Origin: JASGKO01 sp049840595
Lineage (GTDB): Bacteria > Verrucomicrobiota > Verrucomicrobiia > Chthoniobacterales > Chthoniobacteraceae
Assembly (NCBI GenBank): GCA_049840595.1
Contig: JASGKO010000042.1
Span: forward strand, 124,001 to 188,000
Length of the DNA stretch: 64,000 nucleotides
Direction of reading: 5' to 3'
This document shows, one piece after another, positions 17,163 through 28,634 of this stretch. The notes beneath the pieces were generated by a model. That model saw only the letters and a list, made by a program, of their open reading frames with translations. It was not told the DNA's origin and made no database searches. Each line of letters opens with the position of its first letter. Positions within the stretch are counted from its first letter, which is position 1. Both the position numbers and the translations under genes were made by a program.

Positions 17163-20100
17163 CTATTCCTTCACGGCCTCGACCTGCTTATCGAGCACCT
17201 GCCCGGTGAAACGATCCAAGGCCACATGGATCCAATAGCGCTGCTCCCCTTCGACCATAAAAGCGGCAAGCGGCGTCGTGGCATTCATTGCAGCTTGAGG
17301 GTACCGGCCTGTTTGCGCGACCACATCAATCATCAGGTTCCAGACCCGTGTCTGGCCTGCAGCCGACAAAGCCCGGATCGGAGCCTCCCGGTATCTGGGT
17401 ATACTGTTCACGTAATTGTCCGAAGTATTATTTAGGTCCCCACTCCACCCGGTGTAACTAGCCCCTGTTCCTGTCCCAGAAACCCATCGCCCGGTAAGCT
17501 CGCCAAGGTTCCCCAGCGGACCGGCATTTGGCGCATTGCCAGTGACCCGTTGCCGCAATGTATCTACGATGGATTTAGCATCGGTGCTGGTGATTTGGCC
17601 GGCAAGATTCGCCCCTGTTGCGGTGGGGTTGTATTCGTCGCGCCGGCTCCGCTTAAAAGGGCCTGCAGCACAGGAGTTTGACGACTATTAAGGTTGACCC
17701 TTCCTGCCACCAACCCATTTGGGTCATTCGTGTCGTTCGTGCAAAACACGTCTAGCAACGCACCATATCCGCTTTCTGGCGTCGCCAAATCGAGATCTTT
17801 GAACGGGGTCCCAGAGAATACATACCCAAGCTCCCCTACCGACAAAAAGGGGCGGTTTAGGATGATCGGACGGCTCTCCTTTTGACGTTTTTCCAAAGGG
17901 CTTTCGAAAGCAGTAGCCATTGGTTGCCCCGGAGCCCCGGAGCCGCCACTGGCCGGATTGAAATAGGCTGCCATCCCGCGTCTCACCACCCCGTCAGGAT
18001 CTTGATAATATTCGGCTGGCCCAGGATTGGATGCAGTATTTACAGAAATCGAATCACCGGAAAAGCGACGCAGGTCGTTTGTTTCCGTCTTGGAGTTCTG
18101 GGAAAGAAGCCCCACCCTCAACAAGGCCGCGGCAGTCGTATCTACACTCCAACCCAGATTGTTAAGATAACTTCCGTTAGCATCGTAATTGTTTACTCCG
18201 TCGAGCTGGTCCAGTCCATAACCGGCACTATTATCAGGCCGCATGGTCGGCATAATATACCGGCTGGTGTTGAGCATTTGCCCGATGAGATTGGTCCTTC
18301 GGCCAGGGGGGATTTCATTATTCGGGCCACCGCTTTGCTCAGTCACAGCCGCCGAAAGCAGGCCAAACCGGCTAGTACGAGGATCAAAGACAGTAGCGAA
18401 GCGGTTCATCCCCATCATCGCGATCGGGTAAAAATCCTTGGAAAGGATGGTCCGATCGGGTTCACCGACCACATTCCTCCCTGCCATGGTGAAATTGACC
18501 ATCGGGCCATATTTTTCATCATAGACTTGGAAGCTACCCCCTTGGTTCGGATTCTCGCAAAGCACCTGATAGTCCACCTCCGGAGTTCCCGCCTCGTTGT
18601 TGTAATCGCTGCCGGTATATGCCACCAACCGGTTCGCCACGTAGGTGTTCGAACCGCTATTCCACAAAATGGGAACTTTTCCCACGTAGATGCCGACATA
18701 AGCGCCAGCCGGCATCAAGGTCGCGGCTGGGCTGTCTGCCGCAACCGAATCGTTAATGATTGCCATTGAACCGCCGGAGGCCAAGCCACTTTCATTCAAC
18801 CCCGGTGCCGAAACATTCCCGTCGCCCCCCGGCTTGAGCAGCATGGTGGGCTCACGGAAACGGTCCACCGTGTTCGTTAGATCCATCCGGGTATTGGTGG
18901 CATTCAACCCATTCATCGCGATGATCGGGGCATTGATCCCAACTTCTGAAACACGAATGCTATAGCCTGAAACCCCGGTTGGAACGCCAGATATATCAGG
19001 AGGAGCCGTGTAGGCATAGAACCGGAGGGCGGATGGGCGCGGATTTCCTAAAATCCGGTCCTGCTGCTGCGAACTGGCAGTCGCATCGTAGTAATGGGGG
19101 TTCCATAGTTCAGGAACCATCATCATCGCCACCGTACCGGGATTCGTAAAAGCAACCTTTGTGGTTTGTTTGTATGCGTTCCGGTCGGGCGGCATTTTAT
19201 CCGGATCAGCGACCCTCCAAGCGGCTGACCTGACTCTGTAAAGGTAGGGAAGATTTTCCACGCCGCGGAATTCCCTGGAATAAGCGGGGAATTGAATTCG
19301 CGTTGGAAACCCATCGACGTCAAATTGGTCGATGATGTTTGCTCCAATTTGGATCACCTGGCAATCGATTGAACTGTCCACCAAAAACTGCGCCTTAACC
19401 GAAGTGATATTCCCGGACTGAAAGAGCGATTTCCCTAACGCACCCGCCGAGATGGACGCCTTCAGCAACTCGAAGAAATCCGGCTCGCGGTTGTCGGCCA
19501 GGACTTGGGTTAGGGTTTTGACTCCGGTTGTCGAGTGGACGTCATACACCCAATGGTCAGTTGCCCAGCGTAGGCCAAAGTATTTCTGAATGTTGTCTGT
19601 CGTGCCTTGGTCAAGAAACGACTGGCTTATCCCGCAGTTGGTTGTGAGGTCTGTAATGTCTGCCCCAGTCCTACCGAAACTCGGGCCTTTGTAGGTCAGC
19701 CAAGCTAGGCGGCTGAGGGCAAATCGTTTTTTTACCAGTGGCTCCCCAGCTACCAGACTGCTGCCGTCGTTTCTGCCGCCCACCGTAGTGGCCTTGACCC
19801 TCACAGTCAAAAATGAGGGGTTGATCACGTCGTCCTGGCCGGGGCCTTCGTAATTTCCTCCTTGTGCGGTGGGTTGCACCACCGGAGCGCTAGGATTCAA
19901 AACATGGGCAGGTATATAGCTGGGTTGGTTCAGATCCCTTGTAAAATTGGTGAAATACTGTAGCGCCTTCTGAACCTTGAAGATGCTCGCAGAGGGCACC
20001 ATACTGGTAAAGAAGGCTATCATTTGAGACCTGCTAGCCATAGTGTGATCCGACTGCCCGCCAACCAAAGCCTGATTTGCAGATCGCAAAAAGCCGTTGG

Positions 20101-21142
20101 TATTGGTCGAAGCGAATCGGTAGTAGCCCGCCGTCGCGTTTTGATTGAACCCGAAATTGGGAAAACTACCAGTAATAACGCCAGAAGGGCTGCCGCTCTG
20201 GCAAGTGGCATAATTTCGCCATCCAACAATCGAGTTAATCAAATCTGTGGTTAGAAGTTGGCTGCCACCTGCATCAGTAAGTTGGGTTAGGTCAGCAAAA
20301 GCTTCGCTGGATTTAAAGGCGGGTAAGGGAGTGCCCGTGGGTGATGGGCTTGGATATCCGGCTACGTTGACATCAAGAAGCCCCCCCTCGTCGTAAATAT
20401 TATACGCATACCGACCAACGACCACGCCACCGTCAATATTGGCGTTTCCGGTAAATTTGTTGCCACGCATTACTGCGGAAACAGGCAGCGTGGTTCCCGT
20501 AATATTATTCCCATTGCGGGTGACAAGCACCCAATCAGGGGTATTGAGATTCTTATAGACACCGATATCGGCCGATTGGTCAGTTGCCGAGGTCGGTTGT
20601 AATAACAATGGTTTATTCCAGCGCGCTGGAGATATTGAGCGCCCATTTAAAGATGGCTTGCTAGTAGATATCCCGGCTGCACGGTTGCTGGCGGGGTAGT
20701 TGCTGGAATAATTTGCCCCTTGAAAGAAACTTTGCCCAGACGCACTCTGCTTGACCAAGTTTGGGACAGAAGCTGGATTGGGAGTGGCACTTCCAGCAAA
20801 GACAGGATTGGGCATCATCGCTCCAGGGTTTGGATAAAAAATGATGCTGGTTGAAGAAGTTCCGACAGTGACTGGCGTTGAGCCAGCTGCAATCTCTTGG
20901 CGAAGGTCATCGACAATTGTATTGGAAACTCCCAAGGTAAAAAGCTGGACCCTTGTTTGTGAGGCGCTGCTGGTCGAGATTTGCCGATCACTGATAGCGC
21001 GGGAAAAATAAGCTACCACCAAGCCAGTCAGCAAAACGACGAACGCCAGCACAATAATTAGCGCAACACCCGAGTTTTCACTCCCCTGAAGCCAAGCAGT
21101 CGCAGGCCGGTAAATTTGTTTCCGATCGATTTTTGTATGCAT
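17163..21142 (-). CDS. Verru_Chthon cassette protein A, frame broken near the end
   Basis: The protein is about 1325 residues when joined. It begins with a pilin-like export segment (a single hydrophobic helix, 'GVALIIVLAFVVLLTGLVVAYF', with no GFTLIE motif), followed by a very long Asn/Ser/Thr-rich extracytoplasmic region with scattered conserved Trp/Tyr strands. This is the layout of the phylum-specific Verru_Chthon cassette A family. The first frame ends at 17564. The other frame carries on with 'AGQITSTDAKSIVDTLRQRV' to a stop at 17163, so one base is in error in the G run near 17,627. The usual partner proteins B, C and D, which have pilin-like N termini, are not adjacent. The role is unknown; members are predicted surface or assembly proteins. 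Confidence 0.75.
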
Positions 21143-21327
21143 GGCGAACTGGGGTATGGAAAAAGGCCTACCTAGACGATAGGCGGATATCCTTATGTTA
21201 TTAATTTATATATCTAATATAAATACAATGTATTACCCATGGGTTTGCGCCATACAAGAAATGCGTAAATATTTCAAGAATTGCGCAGAAAGGGCCATTT
21301 CACGCATTCTTCAATGGACGGTCGTGC

Positions 21328-22582
21328 TTAAAAAGGTCGAAAAGTTCCTCCCCGCAGTTTTGGTAACTGGCCAGTGTATCTTTGAAAGGCAGAGTAGAAT
21401 GTCTGAACCGTACCAAAGCCTGATTCGACGGCCAGTTGCTTCAAGGTGCGCTTTTGCGGAAGGGCCATCAGCTCTTGAGCCCGCCGAATCCTGAGAAGAG
21501 TGAGATATTCATGTGGGGAGTTAGAGAGGGCTGAGCGAAATCGAATTTCCAAAGCCCTCTTTGAAATCCCAAGGTAGTCGGCCACTGCCATGATATTGAA
21601 TGAGGCCTGAAGGTTTTCGCGCATGTAATCGAGCGCGCCTTGGACTACCGGATCGGCAGCATAGAGAAAGTCAGTTGAGCGTCTTGCTACAATTCCCGCC
21701 GGTTCAATCAAGATGTCGTGAATCTCTTCCCGTTCGCCCTCCATCATGCGGTGAAGGAGGGCTGCCGCCTCCCACCCTACCTCTTCCGAGTTTCTTGAAA
21801 TGCTGCTAAGCTTTGGCTCCACACACTCACAGACGGTGACGTCATTGTCCATTCCGATAATGGCGATATCCTGTGGCACGCGCAACCTGGCCTCCTGGCA
21901 CACCTCCATCAAAAACTGCGCCCGATAGTCTTGGACGGCAAAAATTCCAACAGGCCGCGGCAGTTCACGCAACCACTCTGTTACCTTTGAAATTCGGCTC
22001 AACCAATTCTGCTCTGGCCGTTCAAGGGAAGGACAAAGGTATTGGCCCGAGCTTGCTCCCGCTTCCGCACAACGGGCAGTAAAGCCGAGATTACGTTGGT
22101 GGGAATACCATTGATCGCTCCATCCGAAAAAGAAGAGACTTTTCAATCCGAGACTCAACAGATGATCTGCCGCCAAGCGGCCCGCTTGAAAATTGTTCAC
22201 CATTACTTCGAGGAATTCCGAAGGATCTAGACAGTCCCCCGGCGAGGTTTACGATTGGCAGCTTCAAATTTGCAGCAGCAGAAGATAGTTCCTCATCTCG
22301 GTTGGAAACAGTTATGATCCCGTCACCGTTCCATCCATCTAGCGAAGCAAGGGTTAGCAAGCTCTCGCCCGTCCCGACGAGAGCCGGCGGGCTGCAAAAG
22401 AAATGCCAGCCCCCCACCCGCCGTGCATAGTCGCGTATTCCGGTAAAACAATCTGCGAGCCAAGGAACGGCAACTGGGCAAGCAATCGCAATCCGGCGCG
22501 GCAGCTTCTCGCGCTTGAGGTCGGAGCGACCATCGGCCAGTTTGAGCCCCGAATTGGCCTGGTTAGAAACCAAAGCGTCCAT
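21328..22582 (-). CDS. xylR: XylR-type transcriptional regulator (periplasmic-binding-like plus AraC HTH), frame broken
   Basis: The N-terminal part ('PRRIAIACPVAVPWLADCFTGIRDYAR') is a LacI/XylR-like sugar-sensing domain. The frame breaks near 22,208, and the other frame resumes at 'VMVNNFQAGRLAADHLLSLG', the expected next strand and helix. The C terminus (about the last 100 residues) is an AraC/XylS double HTH ('FNIMAVADYLGISKRALEIRF', then 'LKQLAVESGFGTVQTFYSAFQRYTGQLP'). This is the architecture of E. coli XylR, which activates xylose genes when xylose binds. Joined length is about 418 residues. Here it is the likely inducer-sensing regulator of the xylan locus. The symbol rests on architecture and context only. 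Confidence 0.8.
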
Positions 22583-22682
22583 GAATGGAAAACCGTAATC
22601 GCCGAATCGCTGGTCAAGGCTCAGGCCAAACCGGAAGCACTACACTAATAGCGTTGCGGATGCCGGTTTCCGTGAAGTTAAA

Positions 22683-23420
22683 CTACAGAACTCCCTGCGG
22701 AAGGTAATTGCGCCAGAGATGGATATCCTGAGCACCGGTCTTATCAAACATGATGATGTTTCCACCATAAGTGACGGCGATGGTTTGGCCGCCACCGGCG
22801 CGGTAAGCGATGACACCATTGGTTGCAGCAGGAGCCCCATTATCCCAATCAGGCGTCCATTTTTGGCTCCCCCCCTGGTTGATCCATGAACTGGCGGATT
22901 CCGCGAAGAATACCAACCGGGAAGGCCGATTGATTGAAGTCATTTGCAAAGCGCGGTGATTTCCAACCGCTGCAGGGGTGGCCTGGACTGCACTGACCAT
23001 ATCAGTATTATTGTAGCCAAGTGTGCCTACCTGTGGATTTTTGGGATCGGGCGATGCGCGGAAGCCGGTTTGCAGCACCGACATTGAATTGACGGAATTT
23101 GTGACAACGGGAGCCAGATACTTGATAAATTCTGAATTCAACCGCCACCCAGCGTTGAAATCACCGCCGCCGGAGATGGGCTTAGCGTCGTAGGGATACC
23201 AACCTGCATGGTCACCGGCATAACTGATGGCAGCCATCGACAGCTGCCTTAAATTGCTGATCGACTTCGCTTGGTAGCCCGCCTGCTTGACCCTACCGAT
23301 CACCGGTAAAGCGATCCCGGCCAAGATGGCGATAATCGCGATCACGACAAGAAGCTCAATCAACGTAAAGCCTCTCGCGGGACGAGCAGCATGAACCGGG
23401 GGGAACATCGAAGTTTTCAT
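22683..23420 (-). CDS. Pseudopilin-like secreted protein (type II secretion N-methylation motif)
   Basis: The start at 23420 gives a short leader before the prepilin peptidase site 'RGFTLIELLVVIAIIAILAG', with the invariant Glu at +5 of the mature protein. The mature domain of about 210 residues belongs to the large single-pseudopilin expansion of Verrucomicrobiota and Planctomycetota ('SISNLRQLSMAAISYAGDHAGWYPYD'). Such proteins are cut by PilD-like peptidase and may stay membrane-anchored. Individual functions are unknown, though many are co-regulated with carbohydrate genes. An unusually long palindromic operator lies 49 bp upstream. Confidence 0.85.
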   Translation of the reverse strand: MKTSMFPPVHAARPARGFTLIELLVVIAIIAILAGIALPVIGRVKQAGYQAKSISNLRQLSMAAISYAGDHAGWYPYDAKPISGGGDFNAGWRLNSEFIKYLAPVVTNSVNSMSVLQTGFRASPDPKNPQVGTLGYNNTDMVSAVQATPAAVGNHRALQMTSINRPSRLVFFAESASSWINQGGSQKWTPDWDNGAPAATNGVIAYRAGGGQTIAVTYGGNIIMFDKTGAQDIHLWRNYLPQGVL

Positions 23421-23468
23421 GGAACTGATCCTAACCGGATTAATATAAAGCATCCAACAATCACGCGC

Positions 23469-23480
23469 TCTATCTTTAGA
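23469..23480. promoter_or_regulatory. TCTA-N4-TAGA operator, extended palindrome
   Basis: Exact core with centre TCTT. The match extends to eight-base arms GCGCTCTA/TAGAGCGC (23465-23484), the longest dyad of the set. It lies 49 bp upstream of the pseudopilin gene. Confidence 0.75.
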
Positions 23481-23652
23481 GCGCGGATGACCTTGCTTCA
23501 ATATTTGTCGATATCACTTGTGAATTACGGGCCTCAACCCTTTGGTCGTTTGCAATGCCCGTGGTCAAGTTGTAGTATAAACAAAAGCCAACTATTGTAA
23601 CATGCGCAGCATGACTGCCCTCTCCCCGGAAACTCATTGAGCTGCGAAGAAA

Positions 23653-24774
23653 TTACTTGGCGGCACCAACGTTAATAATTGCCTGCAACGCAGGTTTTGC
23701 CTGGTCTTTCCGGTTAAAGAGCAATGGATAATTGGTGCGGCCGTGGATGGGAAAATTGTTTAGCCACGAGCCGGCATCGGAGACGCCCCAAATGGTAACA
23801 CGGGTAACGGTCGGCTGATTTTGAAGGTAAACCTTGAATAGATTGGAATAGCGCTGGGCGAGCTTCAGTTGAAGTTCGTCGGGCAAGCCGGCGGTGTAAG
23901 GATTGAGTTCGGGAGCGGCGGCCTCGTGGTGGTTGATATCGGCATTGCCGGCTTGGCTTTTCGGACGCGCCGGAAGGATATCAACGTCGAGTTCGGTGAC
24001 CATCACCTTCAAGCCGAGGGCACCAAAAGTTTTGATGGTTGCGTCGATATCCAGTATCGAAGGCCATGTGAGGTTGACGTGCTCCTGGATACCAACGCCA
24101 GTGATAGTAACGCCAGCCGCCTTCAAATCCTGCACGAGCTTGAGCGCGCCCAACCGTTTCCCCTCATGCTCAAGACCATAATCGTTGTAATAGAGTTCTG
24201 CTTGAGGGTCGGCCTCGTGAGCAAATTTGAAGGCTTGGGCAATGTAGTCAGGACCAATAATTTTCAGCCACCGTGATTCACGCAGTGAACCGTTTTCACC
24301 CATCACCTCATTTACAACGTCCCAACCCTTAACCTTTCCTTTATAGCGGCCCATCACCTTTGCGATATGGTCATGCATCCGCGTCAAAAGTGTTTCGCGG
24401 TCCACGGGCTGTCCATGGGCATCTTCAAAGACCCAATCCGGGGTCTGGCTATGCCAGATCAAATTATGGCCGATGACTGCCATGCCGTTTTTTAGCCCAA
24501 AATCAACGAACTGATCCGCAGGTCCGAAATTATAGTTTCCCGGCTTGGGATTGATTGACTCCCATTTCATCACATTTTCCGGAGTGATGGAATTGAATTG
24601 GGATTTAATGATGCCTTCCTCGACGGGGTTTCGCCCGTCGAACTGGGATTGGTTGACGGCAACGCCGACAAGGAACTGATTTTTGAAGGCTTCCTTCAAG
24701 GTTGCCTGGGCGTAGAGGGGCTGCACGCCGGCGAATGTGAGCAAGAAAGGAAGAGCGACGTGGAGAATTTTCAT
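23653..24774 (-). CDS. Secreted GH10 endo-1,4-beta-xylanase
   Basis: This is a 373-residue protein with a signal peptide (1-23, 'PLYAQA' cleavage region) and a single GH10 barrel of normal length with no binding module. The acid/base Glu is E156 in 'WDVVNEV' and the nucleophile is E261 in 'VMVTELDVDI'. The family signatures 'SITPENVMKWESI' and 'GHNLIWHSQTPDW' are intact. It cleaves internal xylosidic bonds, accepting substituted xylan and producing short (methylglucurono)xylo-oligomers. Its ATG overlaps the stop of the transporter gene by four bases, and it is the last gene of the GH52-transporter-GH10 operon under the operator at 28623. Confidence 0.95.
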   Translation of the reverse strand: MKILHVALPFLLTFAGVQPLYAQATLKEAFKNQFLVGVAVNQSQFDGRNPVEEGIIKSQFNSITPENVMKWESINPKPGNYNFGPADQFVDFGLKNGMAVIGHNLIWHSQTPDWVFEDAHGQPVDRETLLTRMHDHIAKVMGRYKGKVKGWDVVNEVMGENGSLRESRWLKIIGPDYIAQAFKFAHEADPQAELYYNDYGLEHEGKRLGALKLVQDLKAAGVTITGVGIQEHVNLTWPSILDIDATIKTFGALGLKVMVTELDVDILPARPKSQAGNADINHHEAAAPELNPYTAGLPDELQLKLAQRYSNLFKVYLQNQPTVTRVTIWGVSDAGSWLNNFPIHGRTNYPLLFNRKDQAKPALQAIINVGAAK

Positions 24775-26306
24775 GAGCCGGTGGCGATAGGTGCAAAGTG
24801 ATCCCGGCAGGCCCGAGCTCGGCGTGCGGCGAGTTCCTCAGACATGGAGATCGTCGCGCGCTTATTCAGCTTGTAGCAGACAAGCAGGAACGTGCAGAGG
24901 GTAAACAGAACGCCGACGATGAGGCTGGAGGTAGCATGGTAGCCTTCAATTGCCTGCGGAGCGCTGGGAACCTTGGTGTCATAACCGAACCACAGCGCCA
25001 TAATCCAGAGATAGGAAGCGGAGCCAAGCGCAAGGCCAGCCTTAAGACAGAACCCGATGGTCGCAAAGACCATCCCCGTGAAGCGTCGTCCAGTCATCCA
25101 CTCGGAGTAGTCTGCAACATCGGCAAACATGGCCCAGAGGAGCGGAACGGTGGGCGCGTAAACTGCGGCCCCCACGATACTGAGCACAATCATGGCGAGG
25201 ACATTCTGCGGGGCTAGCAGATAAAACGCGAAAGAAGCGATGGCGGTGAGAGCGAAACCTGTAACGGCTACCGCTTTCTTGCCAAAGCGGCGCGCAAACG
25301 ATGCCGACGCCATGATCACGATAATCATCGTCAAGGTGCCAAGCATGTTGACAATGCTGTTGAACACGTCGGCAACATTGGAATCGGCCAAGTGTTCGCG
25401 CGAACCGTGCACGATATAGCCGAGCCACTCAAGCATCCCTCTTGCTTTCACACCGTTGATCGCGGGGACGGATGTGGTAAGACCGATCTTTTGCAGAAGG
25501 TCAAACATGGCGGCCTTATCCGCATACTGGTGGTAGTAGCTATAGAGCGCACCACCGCGAAAGGAAAGAATGCCGAAGTGGACCAGCGTCGTGAGTGCCA
25601 TCACCCGCCAGGGGGTGTTTTTCAAAAGGTCTCGGAAATCCTGTTTGGGAGAACCATGGGACTCGACGATCGGCTTAATCCGCTCCCGCGAGGTGAAGAA
25701 GGTAATGAGAAACAGGCATAGACATAAGGCCGCCCAAATCATCATCGTCATCTGCCATCCATACTGGCGGTCATGCCCCGCGGAAAATTTTGCGACCAAT
25801 GGAAGCGTGAACCCACCCACGATAAACTGCGCAATGTTGACAGCAATGAAGCGGTAAGAATTTAGTCGAGCACGCTCGGTGAGATCGGCCGTCATCACTC
25901 CACCGAGCGCAGAATACGGCATGTTGTTCATTGAGTACAACGTCATCAACATCATGTTGGTGAGAATGGCGTAGCCCATCAATGCCCCGAGGCCCCAGCC
26001 TTTGGGGGTGGTGTAGGCCAACACCATAACGACGGCCCAAGGAACCGCAGTCCAAAGAACCCAGGGCCGAAATTTACCCCACCGGGTGTTGGTGCGGTCA
26101 GCCAAAATGCCCATGATCGGATCAAAGACCGCATCCCAAAGCCGGGGCCAGAGCAGGACGGCAGCCGCCGCGCTCGCTGTGAGCCCGAAGACATCGGTGT
26201 AAAAGTTGAGCTGAAACAGGATCATCGTCATGAAGACGAAATTCGCGGCCGCATCCGCCGCGCTGTATCCGGCTTTCTCAATAAAGGAGAGTTTATCCGA
26301 CGTCAT
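24771..26306 (-). CDS. GPH-family sugar:cation symporter (probable xyloside transporter)
   Basis: This is a 511-residue integral membrane protein with about twelve hydrophobic segments. Its N terminus ('SFIEKAGYSAADAAANFVFMTM') and the loop after helix 2 ('WPRLWDAVFDPIMGILADRTNTRWGKFRPW') are signature regions of the glycoside-pentoside-hexuronide (MelB/XynP) family. Members import oligosaccharides with H+ or Na+. Between a cytoplasmic GH52 xylosidase and a secreted GH10 xylanase, xylo-oligosaccharide is the most likely substrate. There is an insertion near residues 280-320, with no obvious domain, between the halves. It overlaps the GH10 start by four bases. Confidence 0.88.
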   Translation of the reverse strand: MTSDKLSFIEKAGYSAADAAANFVFMTMILFQLNFYTDVFGLTASAAAAVLLWPRLWDAVFDPIMGILADRTNTRWGKFRPWVLWTAVPWAVVMVLAYTTPKGWGLGALMGYAILTNMMLMTLYSMNNMPYSALGGVMTADLTERARLNSYRFIAVNIAQFIVGGFTLPLVAKFSAGHDRQYGWQMTMMIWAALCLCLFLITFFTSRERIKPIVESHGSPKQDFRDLLKNTPWRVMALTTLVHFGILSFRGGALYSYYHQYADKAAMFDLLQKIGLTTSVPAINGVKARGMLEWLGYIVHGSREHLADSNVADVFNSIVNMLGTLTMIIVIMASASFARRFGKKAVAVTGFALTAIASFAFYLLAPQNVLAMIVLSIVGAAVYAPTVPLLWAMFADVADYSEWMTGRRFTGMVFATIGFCLKAGLALGSASYLWIMALWFGYDTKVPSAPQAIEGYHATSSLIVGVLFTLCTFLLVCYKLNKRATISMSEELAARRARACRDHFAPIATGS

Positions 26307-26408
26307 TATGCTATGGGGAAAAGCTTTCGAAACCTCGCATCGACCGTGTCACCAAGGAAAGCTTGGAACACGGAGGCGGTGTTTTCTTTTCATGTGGTTC
26401 CAAACCCC

Positions 26409-28535
26409 TCATTTCTCAAACCATAGATAGCTTGTGACGCAACGTGGGTAATAGCGGCTGCCGCAACTTTCACCGGTATCACTCCAAATCTGGTCACACA
26501 TGGCGTCCCTTCCGCAGCCCGGCTGGCGCTGCCAGTCAGCATGTACGCGGTCGGCAGCTCGGGCTGCTTTGGTAAGTGAGCGCGGGAAAAGATGCTCGAT
26601 GACATATTGAGCGATGGCGATTTTACTGAACCAAGTATTATTGCTCGTGCTGCTAATCTTCCAGCCGCCAGTGACCTCATCGAGGCAGACACCGGGTCGG
26701 AAGGCTTGCTTAAGATGGCGTTCCATCAGCTTCAACAAATTCCCAAACCGCCCATTGCGGTCGATAACATCCTTGTAGTTCAAGTAAATCGGATAAACGA
26801 AGCCCTCCACTACTGGAAGGATTCGAGACTGGTTTCCATTTTCAAAAACTGCCGGGAAGAGGTCTTTTTCCGTGTCGAATTTCCCGATCAAGCTTTTAGC
26901 AAGCAGGTCGGCTGTCTGGGCTGCATCCTCCGCAGCTTTCGTGTTCGTCAAGCGCACGAAGGCTTTTTCCAAAAGGATCCATGCGGCAAGAGTTTTTACG
27001 GCGAGGTAGAGGTTGTTTCGAGCCTGTCCAAGGCTTACATCCAAGCTGTCGTAAGTGGTAATTTCCGAGCCGGTCGTCCCGCAGCGGGCAGAGTCATACT
27101 TTAGGATGCCGTCGCGCTTTTCCGGCAATGGGTTGTCCCGATGATGAAGGCTCTCCGCACAGGCAAGGAGCACTTTTTGATGGCGGTGCAGCCACTCGAA
27201 ATTCTTCATTTTTTCTGCATAAACCACTGCACAGAGCACCCAGTTGAGCAGCTGCTCCATCGTCATATGGCCGAAGCAGCCCGTGAGGTCATCGCACTCG
27301 TAGCTGGAACGGCCGGGAGGAGTGAAGTGGTTCATAACGCCCATATCGTGCACGAAGGAAATGCCGCCGGGGAACAACTGCGCCGTCCCATTGTGGATCC
27401 GGTCGGTATAGGCGTAACGTTCGACGAACAAATCAAGCGTATCCCGAACGGCCCATGGGTGCCAATCAAGCTCGAAAAAGAGGTGATCGACGGTGAGATC
27501 AAAAGTATTGATCATCCGGTATTCACCTTCGTTGACTACCCAGAGCGGACCATCATCCTTCCATAGCAACTGGCTGCTGCCGTAGTAGCTGTGGGTCGCC
27601 TGCGCGAGCAGGAACTGCTGATTTTCATTGAGGTTGCTGTCAAGCAACTTGGCATCAAGGCCCTCAGCCTGGCGCACATAAGCCTGATGGTTACTTAGGC
27701 CGTGGTCCAGCACCTCTTCGAGGCTGCTGAAGTATCGCGTGTAAGCGTAAACACTGGGCAAGCCAGTGCTCACCGTGCCCTCTACATAAAATGCCAACGT
27801 AAGAGGGAAGCGCTTGCGCTGCCCCGCCTTGACATTGAATACGAGAGCGCTTTCCCCGCCAATCAAATGCAATCCGCGATAATCACGGAATTTGGGCGCA
27901 AAAACGTCGAAGCCCTGCCTCACCTCTACTGCTTCAGAGGGAGCCGTGGCATAGCCGAAGGCCGTCCCGCTGGCAAATCCCGTCAGGGAATTGGCACCCG
28001 GAGTATCGGAGAAAGGGCGAAGTGGACGAGAAGGATCCCCAATGCCGAAGATCAACTCCACCGCCTCCTTGCCTTGGCGATTGTCATATTCAATCCACGC
28101 CGTGACGACAGGGGCGAGCATCAGCCGGGCATTGGCTTTGGAAAGCTCGCGTGGGTCTGGAACTTGAAAGAATGGACTCAGCAGCGAAAACCCAAACCGG
28201 TCATGATCGGCGCGCCAAGTATCACTAGCCCAGCCCAAGTTACGTTCGTAATCTTTTGGGGAAAGGGTGGTGATTTCGGCATCTTGGGTGGTGGTAGCAG
28301 CTTCGACAGTAAAGTTGATTTCCGCAGACTTCCGGGGGCTAAAAAAGGGAAGGACTTGCCAAGTCTTTCCTCCAGCCCGAAACCCTACGTAGACATTTTG
28401 CTGGGCTTGATCCGCCCGGCTGATGGACTGCGCAAACCCACCTGGGCTTCCAACGAGACCAATGGTAAACGAGGCAAACGCGCCAAACGGCGAATGCTGT
28501 GAATGATATGAAGGATAAGAAGACGGCTGATTCAT
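26409..28535 (-). CDS. GH52 beta-xylosidase
   Basis: This is a 708-residue protein, matching the roughly 705-residue GH52 norm. Both catalytic motifs known from the Geobacillus enzyme are present: 'VNEGEYRM' (nucleophile Glu near 336, followed by 'NTFDLTVDHLFFEL') and 'TYDSLD' with the acid Asp near 496. There is no signal peptide, so it acts in the cytoplasm, releasing xylose from imported xylo-oligomers. It is the first gene of the operon, 102 bp ahead of the transporter. The operator TCTA-ACGT-TAGA lies 88 bp upstream, in the region shared with the divergent LacI-type gene. GH52 is a small family, mainly Bacillales, so its presence here is notable. Confidence 0.95.
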   Translation of the reverse strand: MNQPSSYPSYHSQHSPFGAFASFTIGLVGSPGGFAQSISRADQAQQNVYVGFRAGGKTWQVLPFFSPRKSAEINFTVEAATTTQDAEITTLSPKDYERNLGWASDTWRADHDRFGFSLLSPFFQVPDPRELSKANARLMLAPVVTAWIEYDNRQGKEAVELIFGIGDPSRPLRPFSDTPGANSLTGFASGTAFGYATAPSEAVEVRQGFDVFAPKFRDYRGLHLIGGESALVFNVKAGQRKRFPLTLAFYVEGTVSTGLPSVYAYTRYFSSLEEVLDHGLSNHQAYVRQAEGLDAKLLDSNLNENQQFLLAQATHSYYGSSQLLWKDDGPLWVVNEGEYRMINTFDLTVDHLFFELDWHPWAVRDTLDLFVERYAYTDRIHNGTAQLFPGGISFVHDMGVMNHFTPPGRSSYECDDLTGCFGHMTMEQLLNWVLCAVVYAEKMKNFEWLHRHQKVLLACAESLHHRDNPLPEKRDGILKYDSARCGTTGSEITTYDSLDVSLGQARNNLYLAVKTLAAWILLEKAFVRLTNTKAAEDAAQTADLLAKSLIGKFDTEKDLFPAVFENGNQSRILPVVEGFVYPIYLNYKDVIDRNGRFGNLLKLMERHLKQAFRPGVCLDEVTGGWKISSTSNNTWFSKIAIAQYVIEHLFPRSLTKAARAADRVHADWQRQPGCGRDAMCDQIWSDTGESCGSRYYPRCVTSYLWFEK

Positions 28536-28622
28536 TGGGTGACCACACTCACTGCGCCTTTATGGGGAGGTGCGTGAGGTTTAGAATCTAATTGGGCTTT
28601 AGAAATTCAAATCATGGGATAG

Positions 28623-28634
28623 TCTAACGTTAGA
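28623..28634. promoter_or_regulatory. TCTA-N4-TAGA operator between GH52 operon and lacI-type gene
   Basis: Exact site with centre ACGT, extended to a perfect 14-bp palindrome (28622-28635). It is 88 bp upstream of GH52 and 186 bp upstream of the divergent regulator, so it could control both. Confidence 0.75.

Noticed and set aside
17882..18769. 295-codon plus-strand frame
   Set aside because: Antisense to Verru_Chthon protein A; no domain and no ribosome-binding site.
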